Assembly (NCBI RefSeq): GCF_030272615.1
Contig: NC_081412.1
Location: 690,502,083 to 690,564,082, forward strand
Length of the DNA stretch: 62,000 nucleotides
Direction of reading: 5' to 3'
DNA from: Cryptomeria japonica
Taxonomy: Eukaryota > Streptophyta > Pinopsida > Cupressales > Cupressaceae
Both the position numbers and the translations under genes were made by a program. The first letter of the stretch is position 1, and the number at the start of each line of letters is the position of its first letter. The notes beneath the pieces are model-generated. The model had not been told where the DNA came from. It saw nothing but the letters and a program-made list of their open reading frames with translations, and made no database searches. Positions 44,128 to 55,292 of the stretch are shown here, one piece after another.

Positions 44128-45222
44128 TGTTGGTATTATGGATGTGTTGCATTAGTTTTGTTATTGATGCCAACACTTATCCTTCTGGAGATCTACATTG
44201 TTGATTTGGCATTATGGTTATATTGGTTTACTGTTGAACCGACACATTGTGTTCACCGGCAAGTTCAATGACTTATGCACAGTCATCGGTATATTGTTCA
44301 CCGACACTGATGATGACTTGTTATCATTTGGAGATCACTTGATTATGTTAAAGACATGGTTTGGATAATTGGTTTTGGTGTTTTGGTTATTGGTCTAATC
44401 GGATTAATATATTTGTTTTTACTAGAAAATTGGTCTAGGTTATGGACCGGTATGTGTTATCTATTCCAAATCAGCATGACATGTTATGGAGATGATTTAT
44501 TGATTGGATATTGTTGTTAATGTATTGAGCCGACATGATGCATCACATAAAGACTTATTTGTAATTGATTTTATTGTAATATTCTTAGTGAAGTCGACCT
44601 ACACATTTATTCTTTGGTTTTGTATATATGTAAGATCTCATTTGTAAGATGAGACATGGGATATGATATGTAAGGTTATGGTATGGTACTATAACATGGT
44701 ATGTGTGAATAATGAAGATCGTATGAGAAGACCATAGAGAAGGTTCAAGGAATGTATGAAGGTGTTTATTAGAGCTTAACTGGTACTGAATCCAACATTG
44801 GAGATGCTATTTTGAGCAGTATATTATTCTAGGATTTAACCATCCTACTGTAGTCATTGCGACTCCCATTTGAGCAGTGTTCTTTGGGTAGTTGGCCTTT
44901 CTGCATGTACAGACCCCATTTGTATACACATACTATCTGCAGTAGTATCATCTGATTGTGGGTAAGGTTTCCCACCATGGTTTTTCCCCTTACAGGATTT
45001 CCACGTCAAAAATCTATGTGTTATGTGTTGTGGATGTTGTTTCTCTTTTTGTTTCATGAATTAAGTTTCACTAGTATTGATATTAACTATCAATCTGTTT
45101 ATCGGCATTAAGTTTGGTTTACCAATATTAAGTATCAAGTTTGATTAAGTTATAATTGGGTTGAAATTCATTAACAACTGATTCACCCCCCCCCCCTCTC
45201 AGTTGCCTTCTGGTTCCTAAAA
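44128..45222 (+). repeat. C4 5' LTR
   Basis: It runs TGTTGGTATTATGGATGTG to GGTTCCTAAAA, with the CCCCCCCCCCTCTCAG string near the end. It has GGTTTTTCCCCTTACAGG and TTTCCACGTCAAAAATC near 44980-45015. It is about 90 bases longer than its partner because of an indel after GTGTTGCATTAG. Confidence 0.9.
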
Positions 45223-45224
45223 AT

Positions 45225-45238
45225 TGGTATCAAAAGTC
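45225..45238 (+). promoter_or_regulatory. C4 primer-binding site, mutated
   Basis: TGGTATCAAAAGTC lies two bases from the LTR end. Compared with TGGTATCAGAGC the match to Met-tRNA is kept for the first eight bases only. Confidence 0.75.
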
Positions 45239-45245
45239 AGCTATC

Positions 45246-45950
45246 AGCACCCCAGACACCTCAGCAAAATGGAATTGTGGAAAGGAAGAACATAACTATT
45301 CTAGAAGCAGCTAGAAGCATGATATTGGAGGCCAATCTACCTTATGTGTACTAGAGGGAAGTAGTGAATACAACGGTTTACACTTTCAACAAAGTTCACA
45401 TCAAAGGTGAAACTGGTAGGACCCCTTATAAACTATGGTTTGGTAATACTCCTACTCTTAAATACTTCAAAAATTTTGGAAGCAAATGCTATATTAGGAG
45501 AGATGAGTATGTTGGTAAATTTGATCTTAGAAGTGATGAAGGAATATTTCTTGGTTATTCATCTAAGAGAAAGGCATATAGATGTTTTAATAAAAGATTG
45601 CAGAAGATCATTGAGAGTGCTAATGTGAAGATAGATGAACACTTTAGAGGAAATTCAAGGTTTGTAGATTCTGAACCAACAGTTGAGATGATCATAAATG
45701 AACCTATACAGAGTGCACCGGTATAGAATGTGGATCCAGTCAAACCGGCATCATCAAAGAATTCCATAGTGACTAAGGAACAACATCATGTGAATAAACC
45801 CAAGTATGTAAGAATGAATCACTCAGAAAATCAGATAATTGGGAATAAGTATCAAGGTGTTATGACAAGAGGAAGACTGACAAATGAGAGGTATGCTTAA
45901 TTTCTCAAATTGAACCACTATCTGTTATTGAGGTATGTCAAGATGAACAT
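45246..45950 (+). pseudogene. C4 pol: integrase, C-terminal half
   Basis: It begins SAPQTPQQNGIVERKN, which holds the third catalytic residue region (NGIVERKN). It continues ILEAARSMILEANLPYVY, a stop where tryptophan is expected (TAG at about 45351), TPYKLWFGNTPTLKYFKNFG, DEGIFLGYSSKRKAYRCFNK and ESANVKIDEHF. After a stop at 45724 it gives KYVRMNHSENQIIGNKYQGV and MTRGRLTNE. The first half with the two aspartates is deleted. Confidence 0.85.
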
Positions 45951-45962
45951 TGAATTAAAGCA

Positions 45963-46960
45963 ATGGAAGATGAATTAGAACAAATTGAAAAGAACAATAC
46001 ATGGACATTAGTTCCCCGACCTAAAGAAAAAAATGTAATTGGAATTAAATGGGTATTAAAAAATAAACTTAATGAAGATGGTAAGGTAATTAGGAATAGA
46101 GAAAGATTAGTGTGTAAAGGATATTCATCAAAAGAGGGAATTGATTACAATAAAATGTTTGCACGGGTAGCTAGAATTGAGGTAGTTAGATTATTTCTTG
46201 CATTCGCAGCTCATAAGAACTATAAAGTATATTAGATGGATGTAAAATGTGCATTTATGAATGGTGATCTTGAAGAGGAAGTTTACATTGAACAACCTGA
46301 TGGATTTTCATTGACAAATGATAAAGATATGGTTTGTAGATTAAGGAAAGCTTTGTATGGATTGAAGCAAGCTCTTAGAGCTTGGTATGCTAGTTTGGAC
46401 AAATATCTTTTGAAGCTTGGTTACACTAAAGGTAATGCTGACAACAACTTATATTTCAAAGTGACTAATGATGACATCTTGGTTATTAAATATTTTGTTG
46501 ATGATATCATTTTTTGAGGAGAAGATGGATTGTGTAAGGACTTTGCTAACAAGATGTAGGAAGAATTTGAAATGTCTATGATTGGGGAGATAAAATTCTT
46601 TTTAGGATTGCAGATTTTACAAACTGATAAAGGGATATTCATATGTCAAACAAAATACTTGAAGGAACTACTGAAGAAATTTGGTATGGAAAACTCTAAA
46701 CCGGTAAGTACTCCTATGACTACAACTAATAAATTGACATTGAAGGATGATTCAGCTCTTGTTAATCCGACAAGGTACAAGTCTATGATTAGAGGTTTAC
46801 TATATTTGACACAAACAAGACCTAATATAATGAATTCAATATGTATTGTTTCAAGATTTCAGAGTAATCCTAAAGAAAATCATGAATCAACAGTAAAAAG
46901 GATTTTTTTGGTATCTACAAGGAACAACAAATCTTGGTTTATGGTATCCTAAAGATGAAA
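45963..46960 (+). pseudogene. C4 pol: reverse transcriptase
   Basis: MEDELEQIEKNNTWTLVPRP, IGIKWVLKNKLNEDGKVIRN and VCKGYSSKEGIDYNKMFARV are followed by a stop at 46233 (VY*MDVKCAFMNGDLEEEVY). Then come ALYGLKQALRAWYASLDKYL and IKYFVDDIIF with FVDD intact, stops at 46515 and 46556, MSMIGEIKFFLGLQILQTDK and MENSKPVSTPMTTTNKLTLK. A frameshift comes near 46910. It is more damaged than C2's RT. Confidence 0.88.
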
Positions 46961-47440
46961 ATTTTGATTTATGTGCATACACTAATGCAAATTGGGTAGG
47001 AGATGTAGATGACAGAAAGAGTACCACTGGCGGTGCATTCTTTCTTGGTAGCAGATTGATTTCATGGTTAAGCAAGAAGCAGAGTTGTACATCATTATCA
47101 ACAATAGAATCGGAATATGTTGCAGCAGCAACTAATTGTGCTCAGGTATTATGGATTAAGCAAATGTTGAAGGACATAAAGGTAAAATGCAAAGAACCTA
47201 TAATCATTTATTGTGATAACTCAGCAGCAATTGATATATCAAAGAATCCGGTATTTCACTCTAAAACTAAACATGTTTCTATCAAATATAACTATCTGAA
47301 AGAGAATGTTGAAGAAAAAGAAGTAAGATTGGTTTTATGTGAATGCTAAAGAATAGATTGCAGATATATTTACTAAGCCTTTGCCTAAGAAATTTTTTGA
47401 ATATCTTAGAGAGAAGCTTGGGGTAATACCCCCACCGATA
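46961..47440 (+). pseudogene. C4 pol: RNase H
   Basis: CAYTNANWVGDVDDRKSTTG (the usual TDAD or TDAN aspartate is asparagine), then GAFFLGSRLISWLSKKQSCT, LSTIESEYVAAATNCAQVLW, IYCDNSAAIDISKNPVFHSK and TKHVSIKYNYLKENVEEKEV. A frameshift and stop near 47340-47350 precede DIFTKPLPKKFFEYLREKLG. Confidence 0.88.
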
Positions 47441-47804
47441 GAGACTTAGACAATTGAAGATTGGCATCAAACTGATAGAAACTAACAGAGAAATTTTTTC
47501 TGGCTTTGATGGAGGAGAGCTACTTCTCAGGGGGGGGAGTAGTTGGTTGTATGTTTTGGTATTTTTTTTATTGATTTGGCATTTGATGTCAAAGGGGGAG
47601 AGAGACCTATGGAAAAACATTCTTGGGATAGAGATCTATGAGACATTATTCAATGAGGGAGAGATATATACTCTTTGTATTTTGATTTTGATTTTTGGTA
47701 TTGATCTATTCTGGAGATTGTTGGGGTTTTTGGTTTTTGGCATTCTGTTTTGGCACTTAGATGTTTTTTCATCTAGTGTTTCCATCAATTCCAAAGGGGG
47801 AGAT
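47441..47804 (+). other. C4 3' untranslated region and polypurine tract
   Basis: There is no supportable gene. G-runs occur at 47531-47538 and 47595-47600. CCAAAGGGGGAGAT (47791-47804) directly before the right LTR is the polypurine tract. The ORFs here are shadows. Confidence 0.75.
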
Positions 47805-48808
47805 TATTGGTATTATGGATGTGTTGCATTAGTTCAGTGACTTATGCACAGTCATCAGTATATTGTTCACCGAAAGGTTATATAGTTCATCGACACTGAT
47901 GATGATTTGTTATCATCTGATGATCACTTGATTATGTCAAAGACATGGTTTAGATACTTGGTTTTGGTGTTTTGGTTATTGGTCTAATCGGATTGACATA
48001 TTTGTTGTTACCAGTAAATTGGTCTAGATTATGGACTGGTATGCATTATCTATTCCAGATCAGCATGACACGTTATGGAAATGATTTATTGATTGGATAT
48101 TGTTGTTAATTTATTGAGCTGACATGATGCATCACATCAAGACTTATTTGTAATTGATTTTATTGTAATATTCTTAGTGATGCTGACCTACACATTTGGT
48201 CTTAGGTTTTGTATATATGTAAGATCTCATTTTTAAGATGAGAGATGGGATATGATATGTAAGGTTATGGTATGGTACTGTAACATGGTATGTGTGAATA
48301 TTGAAGATCATATGAGAAGACCATTGAGAAGTTTCAAGGAAGGTATGAAGGTGTTTATTAGAGCTTAACCGGTACTCAATCCAGCATTAGAGATGCTATT
48401 TTGAACAGTACATTATTCTAGGATTTAACCATCCTACTGTAGTCATTGTGACTCCCATTTGAGCAGTGTGCTCTAGGCGGTTGATCTTTCTGCATGTGCA
48501 GACCCCATTTTTTTACACATACTAGCTACAATAGTATCATCTGATTGTAGGTAAGGTTTCCCACCATGGTTTTTCCCCTTACAGGGTTTCCACATCAAAA
48601 AAATTTGTGTTATGTGTTGTGGATGTTGTTTCTCTTTCTATTTCATGCATTAAGTTTCACCAATATTGATATTAACTGTCAATCTGTTTACCAACATTAA
48701 GTTTGGTTTACCAGTATTAAGTATCAAGTTTAATTAAGTTATAATTGGGTTGAAATTTATTGACAACAGATTCACCCCCCCCTCTCAGGTGCCTTTCGAT
48801 TCCTAACA
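47805..48808 (+). repeat. C4 3' LTR
   Basis: It starts TATTGGTATTATGGATG (TGTTGG mutated) and ends CGATTCCTAACA. It matches the 5' LTR apart from the missing 90 or so bases near its start. Confidence 0.88.
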
Positions 48809-48813
48809 AAAGG

Positions 48814-49930
48814 TTCCTTCATCACTCTTGGGATCGAACTTTCTAGAGTACTCATCCCTCTCGATATAGCACCTACTTCCAAATACTTTAAAATAGCTCA
48901 CATTGGGTGAGTATTCACACCATAATTCATAAGGAATTTTATTTTTCCCTTTCTTCACCTATATCTAGTTCAAAGTATACACAACAATGCTTACTACTTC
49001 TCTCCAGAAGATATGTAGAATATCCTTCTGTATCATCAGATTCCTTGCACAATCAATCAAAGTTCTATTCCTTCTTTTAGCAACTCCATTTTACTGAGGT
49101 GTTCTAGGTGCAGACATCTGTGTCATAATCCCCTGTTCTTCACAGTAATTCATGAACTCTTGAGAGGTGAATTTTCCTCATCTATCAAATCTCAAAAATT
49201 TTAGATTCTTATCGGTTCCTCTCTCTACTCAAGCCTTGAAGACCTTAAAAATGTGAAAGGCTTCAAATTATTCTTTCAAGAACACAACCCACATCATTCT
49301 TGAGAAATCATCTACAAACAACATGAAGTACCGATCCCAATAAAAACTCTTAGTTCTCATAGGACCACACAAATCTGTATGCACTAAGTCTAGCACATTC
49401 TCAGATGAATAAGATTTTTTGTTGAAGCTAGATCTGGTCAACTTTCCTTGTTGACATTCTTTACACATAGCATTCTCAGGTTTCATATTGTCAGGCATAC
49501 CTCTGACATACTTCATTTTACTAACCTTTGCTATACTATCCAAATTTACATGACACAATCTTTTGTGCCACAACCAACTATCTTCTACCTTTTCCATTAG
49601 ACAACTACCTACAGTGGTATCTAGGTAGATCAGATTACCTCTAGTTTGTTTACCAGTAGCAATCAAACTTCTTGATTTATCATTTATTTTGCATATTCCT
49701 TCATTGAATTCTAACTGATAACCATTATTGTTAAGTTGTGCAACACTCAACCGAATATACTTTAGCCCTTCTACCCAGTAAACATCATCACAATTGGTTT
49801 TATCATTTAGGGCTATAGATCCCTTACCTTTTACTGCACAAGGAGCATTGTTTCCAAATCTTACCAATCCTCCATCACAGTCTTCCATGCTGGGGAATTT
49901 GTTTCTGTCACAGTCGTGTGGTGAGTACAA
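48814..49930 (-). pseudogene. C2 pol: integrase N-terminal part and protease
   Basis: At 49930 the minus strand reads VIDSGCTHH, carrying the DSG protease triplet, followed by a frame change into DRNKFPSMEDCDGGLVRFGN, APCAVKGKGSIALNDKTN and VYWVEGLKYIRLSVAQLNNN. The GAG-pre-integrase zinc region follows (WLWHKRLCHVNLDSIAKVSK; CKECQQGKLTRSSF), then the integrase core VLDLVHTDLCGPMRTKSFYW and FMLFVDDFSRMMWVVFLKE, which ends open at 49268. The rest, to 48814, is broken, with the RNRTLIDCARNL and LGYSTKSK-side text still readable; C4 interrupts at GAAGG. Confidence 0.88.
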
Positions 49931-49939
49931 CCACTGTCA

Positions 49940-50705
49940 ATTACCTAGTCTCCACACTGGTCTGAACTAGAGATCAGTGTCATATCACTTTCCTCAGTGT
50001 TATCTTCCTTTACCACTACAAATAAAATTACATCTCCATCAGATCCTTTTGATTCTTCAATGATAACTCCTTCTTCTACAAGATAGCACTCCTTCTTTCT
50101 CTTGTCTTTGTAGCTTCTAAAATTATCCTTCCTATCAATGTCAGGACATTTGGATGCAATGTGACCTATTCTATTGCAAGAGAAACACTTCAAGGGGAGC
50201 TTACCTTTGTACTTTATTTTTCCTCTTGGTAGCCTTCTTGCTAATAGAGCTTCAATCTCATTTTGTTCTTGTTCTTCAGATAATAGGTTATCACATTCAT
50301 AAGAATGACCAGTTCTTGTAGTAGAATTGTTTCTGGTTTCTTTTCTTCTTGTTGTTGGTGCAAGTATTGTGCAAGCTTTGAAGGCAGCTTCAATCTTTGG
50401 TACACTATTATCATAGCTTCTTAGTTCAAAGGTAGTCAACTTATCGGTCAATGAGTCAAGTGAAACACTAACTATTCCCAAGGATCTGAGTTCTTGAATT
50501 GCAAAAACCCTTATGGCATATTGTGGTAGCAAGCTTCTCAAGATTTTGCTGAACACATCATCTTCTTCAAGCTCTCCTCCAACACTTCTGATGGAATTTA
50601 CCACATCCTTTATTATTTTGCTATACTGTTCTATATTTTCTCCTTCTTGCATCCTCATCTCATCAAATTTGCCTCTTAAGCTGTCAACCTTAGCCTTTTG
50701 TATAT
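49940..50705 (-). pseudogene. C2 gag, C-terminal two thirds, with zinc knuckle
   Basis: The frame reads MRMQEGENIEQYSKIIKDVV, NSIRSVGGELEEDDVFSKIL, RSLLPQYAIRVFAIQELRSL and FELRSYDNSVPKIEAAFKA. This is the copia gag (UBN2-like) pattern. Then come ALLARRLPRGKIKYKGKLPL and the knuckle CFSCNRIGHIASKC (CX2CX4HX4C). It is open for 237 codons. X1 interrupts the N-terminal side at KAKVDSLRGKFDE. Confidence 0.9.
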
Positions 50706-50710
50706 GAGGA
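50706..50710. repeat. X1 flanking duplication GAGGA / AAGGA (right copy 54937-54941)
   Basis: GAGGA at the left junction and AAGGA at the right differ by one base. Joining them gives TATATGAGGATCTCCTCC, which reads through C2's gag. Confidence 0.7.
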
Positions 50711-51655
50711 TTGTCATGCCAAAAATTTAGGGCAAGAACGGGATAATTTTTTTTTTAAATATCATCTATCTAACAATAAGTTCTCTAACACGAAACGCTC
50801 TAACAAAGTTTTGGTCTTAACTATATTTAGAGGTAACTTTATCTACTAACCCAAGTAAGTAAAAATAATTTCAAATTAGATACAGAAGGTTAGATGAATG
50901 GTTTTATTGACTCATCGATTTTATTCAATAACTAAATTAATAAATTAATTATCGTAGGTAACAATAAATCTCCAATGTCCATTATTTGATCTTAGGTTCT
51001 AATTAAATTAGACCTAGCACTTAGATTTGCAAGTGTCTATACTTTATCTAACAATACTTACAATGTGGTTTAAACTAACTCGATTTAAAAAGTCGATTAA
51101 AATTCATAAGGAAATTTTTTTTTATAAAGTTTATTCTCATCAAAATGACTTACCCTATTGGTCATAATAATTCTAAAGTAATTAAACTTCATAATACTTT
51201 AAATTTAAACATTTAATTTTCTTCTTTAATTAAAATCCATATGTTTATTAAAAACATAATTAAATTGTAACACTTAATAAATACTTAATCTAAATCCCGC
51301 CTTATTCTCTTATATATTTTCAGCCTATGAATATGTATTTACATATACATATAAATATGTATATATAATACATACCTATACTATATATTTAAATACTATA
51401 AAGATTTCCACATATTAAACAAACCTTCATGCAAACCCTAACTAAAAAACATATTATAAAATACCTCATATTTTACAATTTTCCTATCTCTTTTCTTTTC
51501 TAGCCTAGCCCTACCCGGGCTAGGGTTTTATATTTTTGTTATTGATTTTGACTGTTATGCAGGGGGGGCCGAATTATCCATGGTGGAGCGGCGGCTTTTT
51601 TTTTTGAAGCTCGGTAGTTTGGGGAAAGGCGGCCGAATGGAAGAGGTGGTGCTGC

Positions 51656-51854
51656 CAGTGGGACGACCCACTGTGGGGGTCACGGCCCACACAACGGCCT
51701 TGGCCGCTGTGTGTGTCGCGGCCCGCACAGTGGTTGCGGCCACTGGCGCGAACGCGGCCCACACAAGGAGCCGCAAGCCCTGTGCATTCCGCGGCCCGCA
51801 CAGAGGCTGCGACCTCTGTGCTGGTCGTGGCCCGCACAGGGACTGCGTGCCCTG
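51656..51854. repeat. GC-rich hairpin array in X1, mostly 36-bp steps, six units
   Basis: CGGCCC/TGGCCC landmarks fall at 51683, 51719, 51755, 51792 and 51828, steps of 36, 36, 37 and 36 bases. Each unit contains its own inverted repeat: CAGTGGG/CCCACTG (51656-51673), CACACAACGGCC/GGCCGCTGTGTG (51688-51713), CAGTGG/CCACTG (51728-51745), CACAAGG/CCCTGTG (51762-51784), GCACAGAGG/CCTCTGTGC (51798-51821) and CAGGG/CCCTG (51837-51854). The stem bases differ from unit to unit while pairing is kept, with one mismatch in two of them. The GC-richness stands out sharply from the AT-rich surroundings. Confidence 0.85.
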
Positions 51855-51896
51855 CACGGCCCTTCCCATATTTCATTCTTTTTTTTCTTTTTTTTT

Positions 51897-52002
51897 AATT
51901 ATATATATATATATATATATTCAAATATATTTACATGCATTTGTAAAAAAAAAAAAAAAGAAATCCATTAAGTTTAATAAATCTATATATATATATATAT
52001 AC

Positions 52003-52041
<39 letters not shown>

Positions 52042-52060
52042 ATATATATATTTAGGTTTA
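51897..52060. repeat. AT microsatellites and poly-A/T runs
   Basis: ATATAT runs at about 51900-51920, 51984-52000 and 52008-52036, an A-run at 51945-51959, and T-runs before 51900. Slippage-prone filler; the Ile/Tyr-rich ORFs across it are artefacts. Confidence 0.9.
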
Positions 52061-54941
52061 TATCTACATTTGTTTCGCAGGTAAATTTTATGATATGTAT
52101 ATATAAATATATACATGAAATCTACATGTATATAATTATATATATTTATATATAACTTATATTATTATTTCTTTTCTTAAAATAAAACCGAATTCCTGAA
52201 AGACTCTGATTTTCAATTGTAGGAAAAGAAGTAAAGTAATAAATCTGTTTACTGTAGATATCAATTTCTAAAAATAAATATTGCTTGGATTTAAGATAAA
52301 TTTCTATCTTTCTGAGGTAAATGAAAGAATATTTTCTAGAGCTTTATTGCACTATATTGCTTTTACAGAAAACAGAAAAATATAATTTATTTTTAATCTA
52401 CATTATGCATGCAAGCCTAACTTATGCTTTTTTCTATTTTATTTTATTTTAAATGCTTAAGAAAAATGGAATTAAACTTCCTACAAATCTATTTATCATA
52501 ACACATCAGATATATTTTTTTTTTTTTAACTTTGGGAATACTAAATTTAGGAATACATAATTCTTTTCTGCAATAAATACATTTACTGAATTTGCAATTA
52601 CTACAGCAACTAAATATGATAATTTTATTAAAATCTAACAACAACTACAACTCATATTTTTGCAATTAAAATGAAGACAAATTCACAGATAAAAAGGGAA
52701 ACACAGAATCAAATAAAATGATTTTTATTTTTCAGTGGGCTATTGCATGCAATTCAAAAGCATTTCTTTTCAAATAGAAAGAAGAATATATCTAGCTTCT
52801 TACAATCCAAAAAAGTATTCTACCAAATTTACAAGATGTTTCTTTATCTAAATAACAATAACTAATTCTCATGTCTTTATTTCTAATTTACAATTAGCCT
52901 CTCATTTCAACGAATAAGGGTATATTTCTCCTCTTTAAACTAATAATTACAGCTGCAAGTAAATATCTGCAACAATAATTCCTGCAACCTTTCACTTGTC
53001 CTATTCTTTTCTCCCGACAATCCTGCATATTAAATCACAACTATGACCATGGAGTGCTCACCTCCTAGCCTAGGCTAACTAGTAGCTACCCCCGAGCTCG
53101 GAGAACCAAGCCCTAGACGGGATACAAACATGCAAACACATAGAAGACATAATGCACACAGATTTCAAACACACACCCATCCTGGCTACACTGCACCACA
53201 CTTTGGTGATGACCTTTTTAAGGGTGGTAGTGGACCAATACCCTGAGGAGAACTGCAAGTATGGAAAACATGTAGCCACCTCATGGCACAACAAATACAT
53301 CAAGAATTTCAACCCCTTGTTCCTTATGCCCCCCAAGGCATTCTAGCCTTATATCCGTCCTTATGACCCCCATTGCACAAACAGGCCATGCAACAAGGGT
53401 CACACAAAAATCCCTTGTGATCGCTCTCATAATGAGAGTCTCTCACTCGAGGGTTGTCACTGCTACCACCCACAAGATCCTCCTCTCTCCCAAGAGTAAG
53501 AGGTCTTGAAAACTCCCAAAAACACATACAAAACATAATACAAAATACCAAATGAAATTCCCAAAAAAAAGACATACAAGAAAATAGATTTCTTACACCA
53601 ACATACTTTCAAACACATGCAAAAAGAAGTCATTTTAAGAATAATGTAACCAACCTTAATATGCCCAAAGGTAGGTTAGTATGGTTGAGGAAGAGCTGCC
53701 CAAATCCACGGATCTTCTCCTTCTACCCTTAGCCAAATTTTACTATTCCAATCTATTCTATTCTTTTCAAAATTTCTCGTCTCCAAAAATGGAGAGTGGG
53801 TGATTACCCTCAAATTTTCAAATTCTTGCTTAAGAATCTCCTTCTCTTAGTTCTCACAAGTTTCTAAAAACTAAAGAGGAAGGTAAGACAGAATGGGAAA
53901 GAGAACTCTCATTCGAAAAGGAAAGTTTACAACTAGGTTCAAACTTCTAATTTCAATTTTCGCACAACTCAGAAAAGTCAAATTTTAGAGTGTCTAAAAG
54001 GTCACTTAGGAGTAGAAACTTGCCTAAAATTACCCCTAACCCTTAGGTATACCTTATGGGCTTTAGGAAACCCTATTAAACTACCCCTAGGTGTTCATTT
54101 AACCCATTTTAAACCCCTCTGAAGTTTATTTTCGGGTCAAACCTATGTTGACCACCCCAAAGATTCTTTACCCAAGGTTTTTATGACATCACGTTATATT
54201 AATTGAAAAAAACTATAGTTGAACACTTTCCCACCAAGAGACAAAAATAAAATTTAAACTTAAATCCACACGTGTCAAGTGACACAAATAAAACACATTT
54301 ACAATTTAAAACATGAAATCGTCTCTTGTGGATTTTACACAAGTAAATTAAATACACTTAACACACATGCAGCATATACTGTTACGAATAAAATACAACA
54401 CAAATGGGGTGTTGTCTCTCCAAATATACAACCCCTGGCTTACGAACATACATAAGTCTAGGTTTAGTTCTCCGTAATATTCCCATGGTCACATGGATAA
54501 CTTCCTGCGCATCTCAATTTACACATTAGTACTTTCAAATATCCACATATAATATAATTCAAAGGAATAATAATACACATCATCACTTGCATACAATTTA
54601 CATCTGAACAAATTAAATACATCTTTTATCCAAGCAATTTCACATAAGCAATTCATCCTAATTCACATAAACTTAAACATACATCATAATTCTATTATCA
54701 TAGTAAAGTCCTGCAAATTCCATAACGACATTTATCACCGAAATTTCATCTTATTCAAAAATCATGTAGTGTTCTATCTCATAAGCATATAAATAAATCA
54801 TCAATATATAGCAATGTTATGCAAATCCTGAAATCATATAAGTTCTAAATTCCAAAATGCATCAAAATAAAGTATCCATAATAGTCTAAATATAAAAATC
54901 ACTGAAATGTTAGACTGAGTCAAGGTGAGGCCTCACAAGGA

Positions 54942-55275
54942 TCTCCTCCATAAATAGTCTTCAGCTTATTCCACATCTCATAGGCTATTTTCAAATCTTG
55001 AACCTCAGCATACTCATTATTAGAGAGTACTAGCAATCACATCCATAGTTGCAATGTTGTCTTGCCTTTCTTTGATCTAATCTGCAGTGAGAACCACTGT
55101 AGGTTCATTGTACTCTATGCTTACATGATTCCAGTATTGATCCCCTAGGGTTTTTAGGTACAACTTCATTCTACCACACCATAATGTATAATTCTCCTTA
55201 GAGAACTTGAGGCCTTCCTTTTGCATCATCTTGGATCTTTCCTTAAGCTGTTAGGCTCTTCTGAATCTAAGGACC
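54942..55275 (-). pseudogene. C2 gag, N-terminal part
   Basis: The minus strand from 55225 reads MMQKEGLKFSKENY and then text matching MKLYLKTLGDQYWN, EYNEPTVVLTADQIKERQDN and AYEVQDLKIAYEMWNKLKTI, ending at the X1 junction. Stops break it, but the pattern (a start shortly after the PBS, an YW near residue 25-35, and a WNKLKTIY phrase) is that of copia gag. Confidence 0.7.
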
Positions 55276-55278
55276 AGG

Positions 55279-55290
55279 GCTCTGATACCA
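55279..55290 (-). promoter_or_regulatory. C2 primer-binding site (initiator Met-tRNA type)
   Basis: TGGTATCAGAGC on the minus strand, two bases from the LTR start at 55293. Confidence 0.93.
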
Positions 55291-55292
55291 AT

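Larger units (their letters stand above)
44128..48808 (+). mobile_element. C4: copia element, internally deleted, nested in C2
   Basis: A plus-strand element with LTRs at 44128-45222 and 47805-48808, a PBS at 45225, a polypurine tract before the right LTR, and pol from mid-integrase to RNase H. Gag, protease and the first half of integrase are absent: the text passes from the PBS (45225-45238) to SAPQTPQQNGIVERKN within 30 bases. Flanks GAAGG (44123-44127) and AAAGG (48809-48813) form a TSD with one change, and joining them restores C2's integrase text. The copy is a deletion derivative. Confidence 0.9.
50712..54936. mobile_element. X1: 4.2-kb non-coding TG...CA block inserted in C2 gag, possible very long solo LTR
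   Basis: The block begins TGTCATGCCAAAAATTTAGG and ends GGTGAGGCCTCACA, with a near-perfect 5-bp flanking duplication. I see no direct repeat between its two ends, so it is not an LTR pair, and no gag, pol or other protein family. Very long LTRs are known in some giant gypsy elements, so a solo LTR of about 4.2 kb fits TG...CA and the TSD. Another class of element cannot be excluded. Inside are the GC-rich hairpin array (51656-51854), AT microsatellites (51900-52060) and long AT-rich stretches. ORFs at 51555-52155 and 53079-53575 have no recognisable domain and are rejected as genes. Confidence 0.65.

Noticed and set aside
51683-51863. 36-base periodicity resembling CRISPR repeat length
   Set aside because: There are no distinct repeats and spacers, every unit is itself palindromic, no cas gene is present, and the context is a plant retroelement.
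51555-52155. Several overlapping ORFs on both strands across the GC-rich array (Gly/Arg/Ala/Pro-rich)
   Set aside because: All frames are open only because GC-rich sequence lacks stops; the products are repeats of the hairpin unit or Ile/Tyr runs from (AT)n, with no domain.
53079-53575. Two adjacent minus-strand ORFs of 83-85 codons in X1
   Set aside because: They lie in different frames, have no recognisable motif, and have composition like the rest of the non-coding block.
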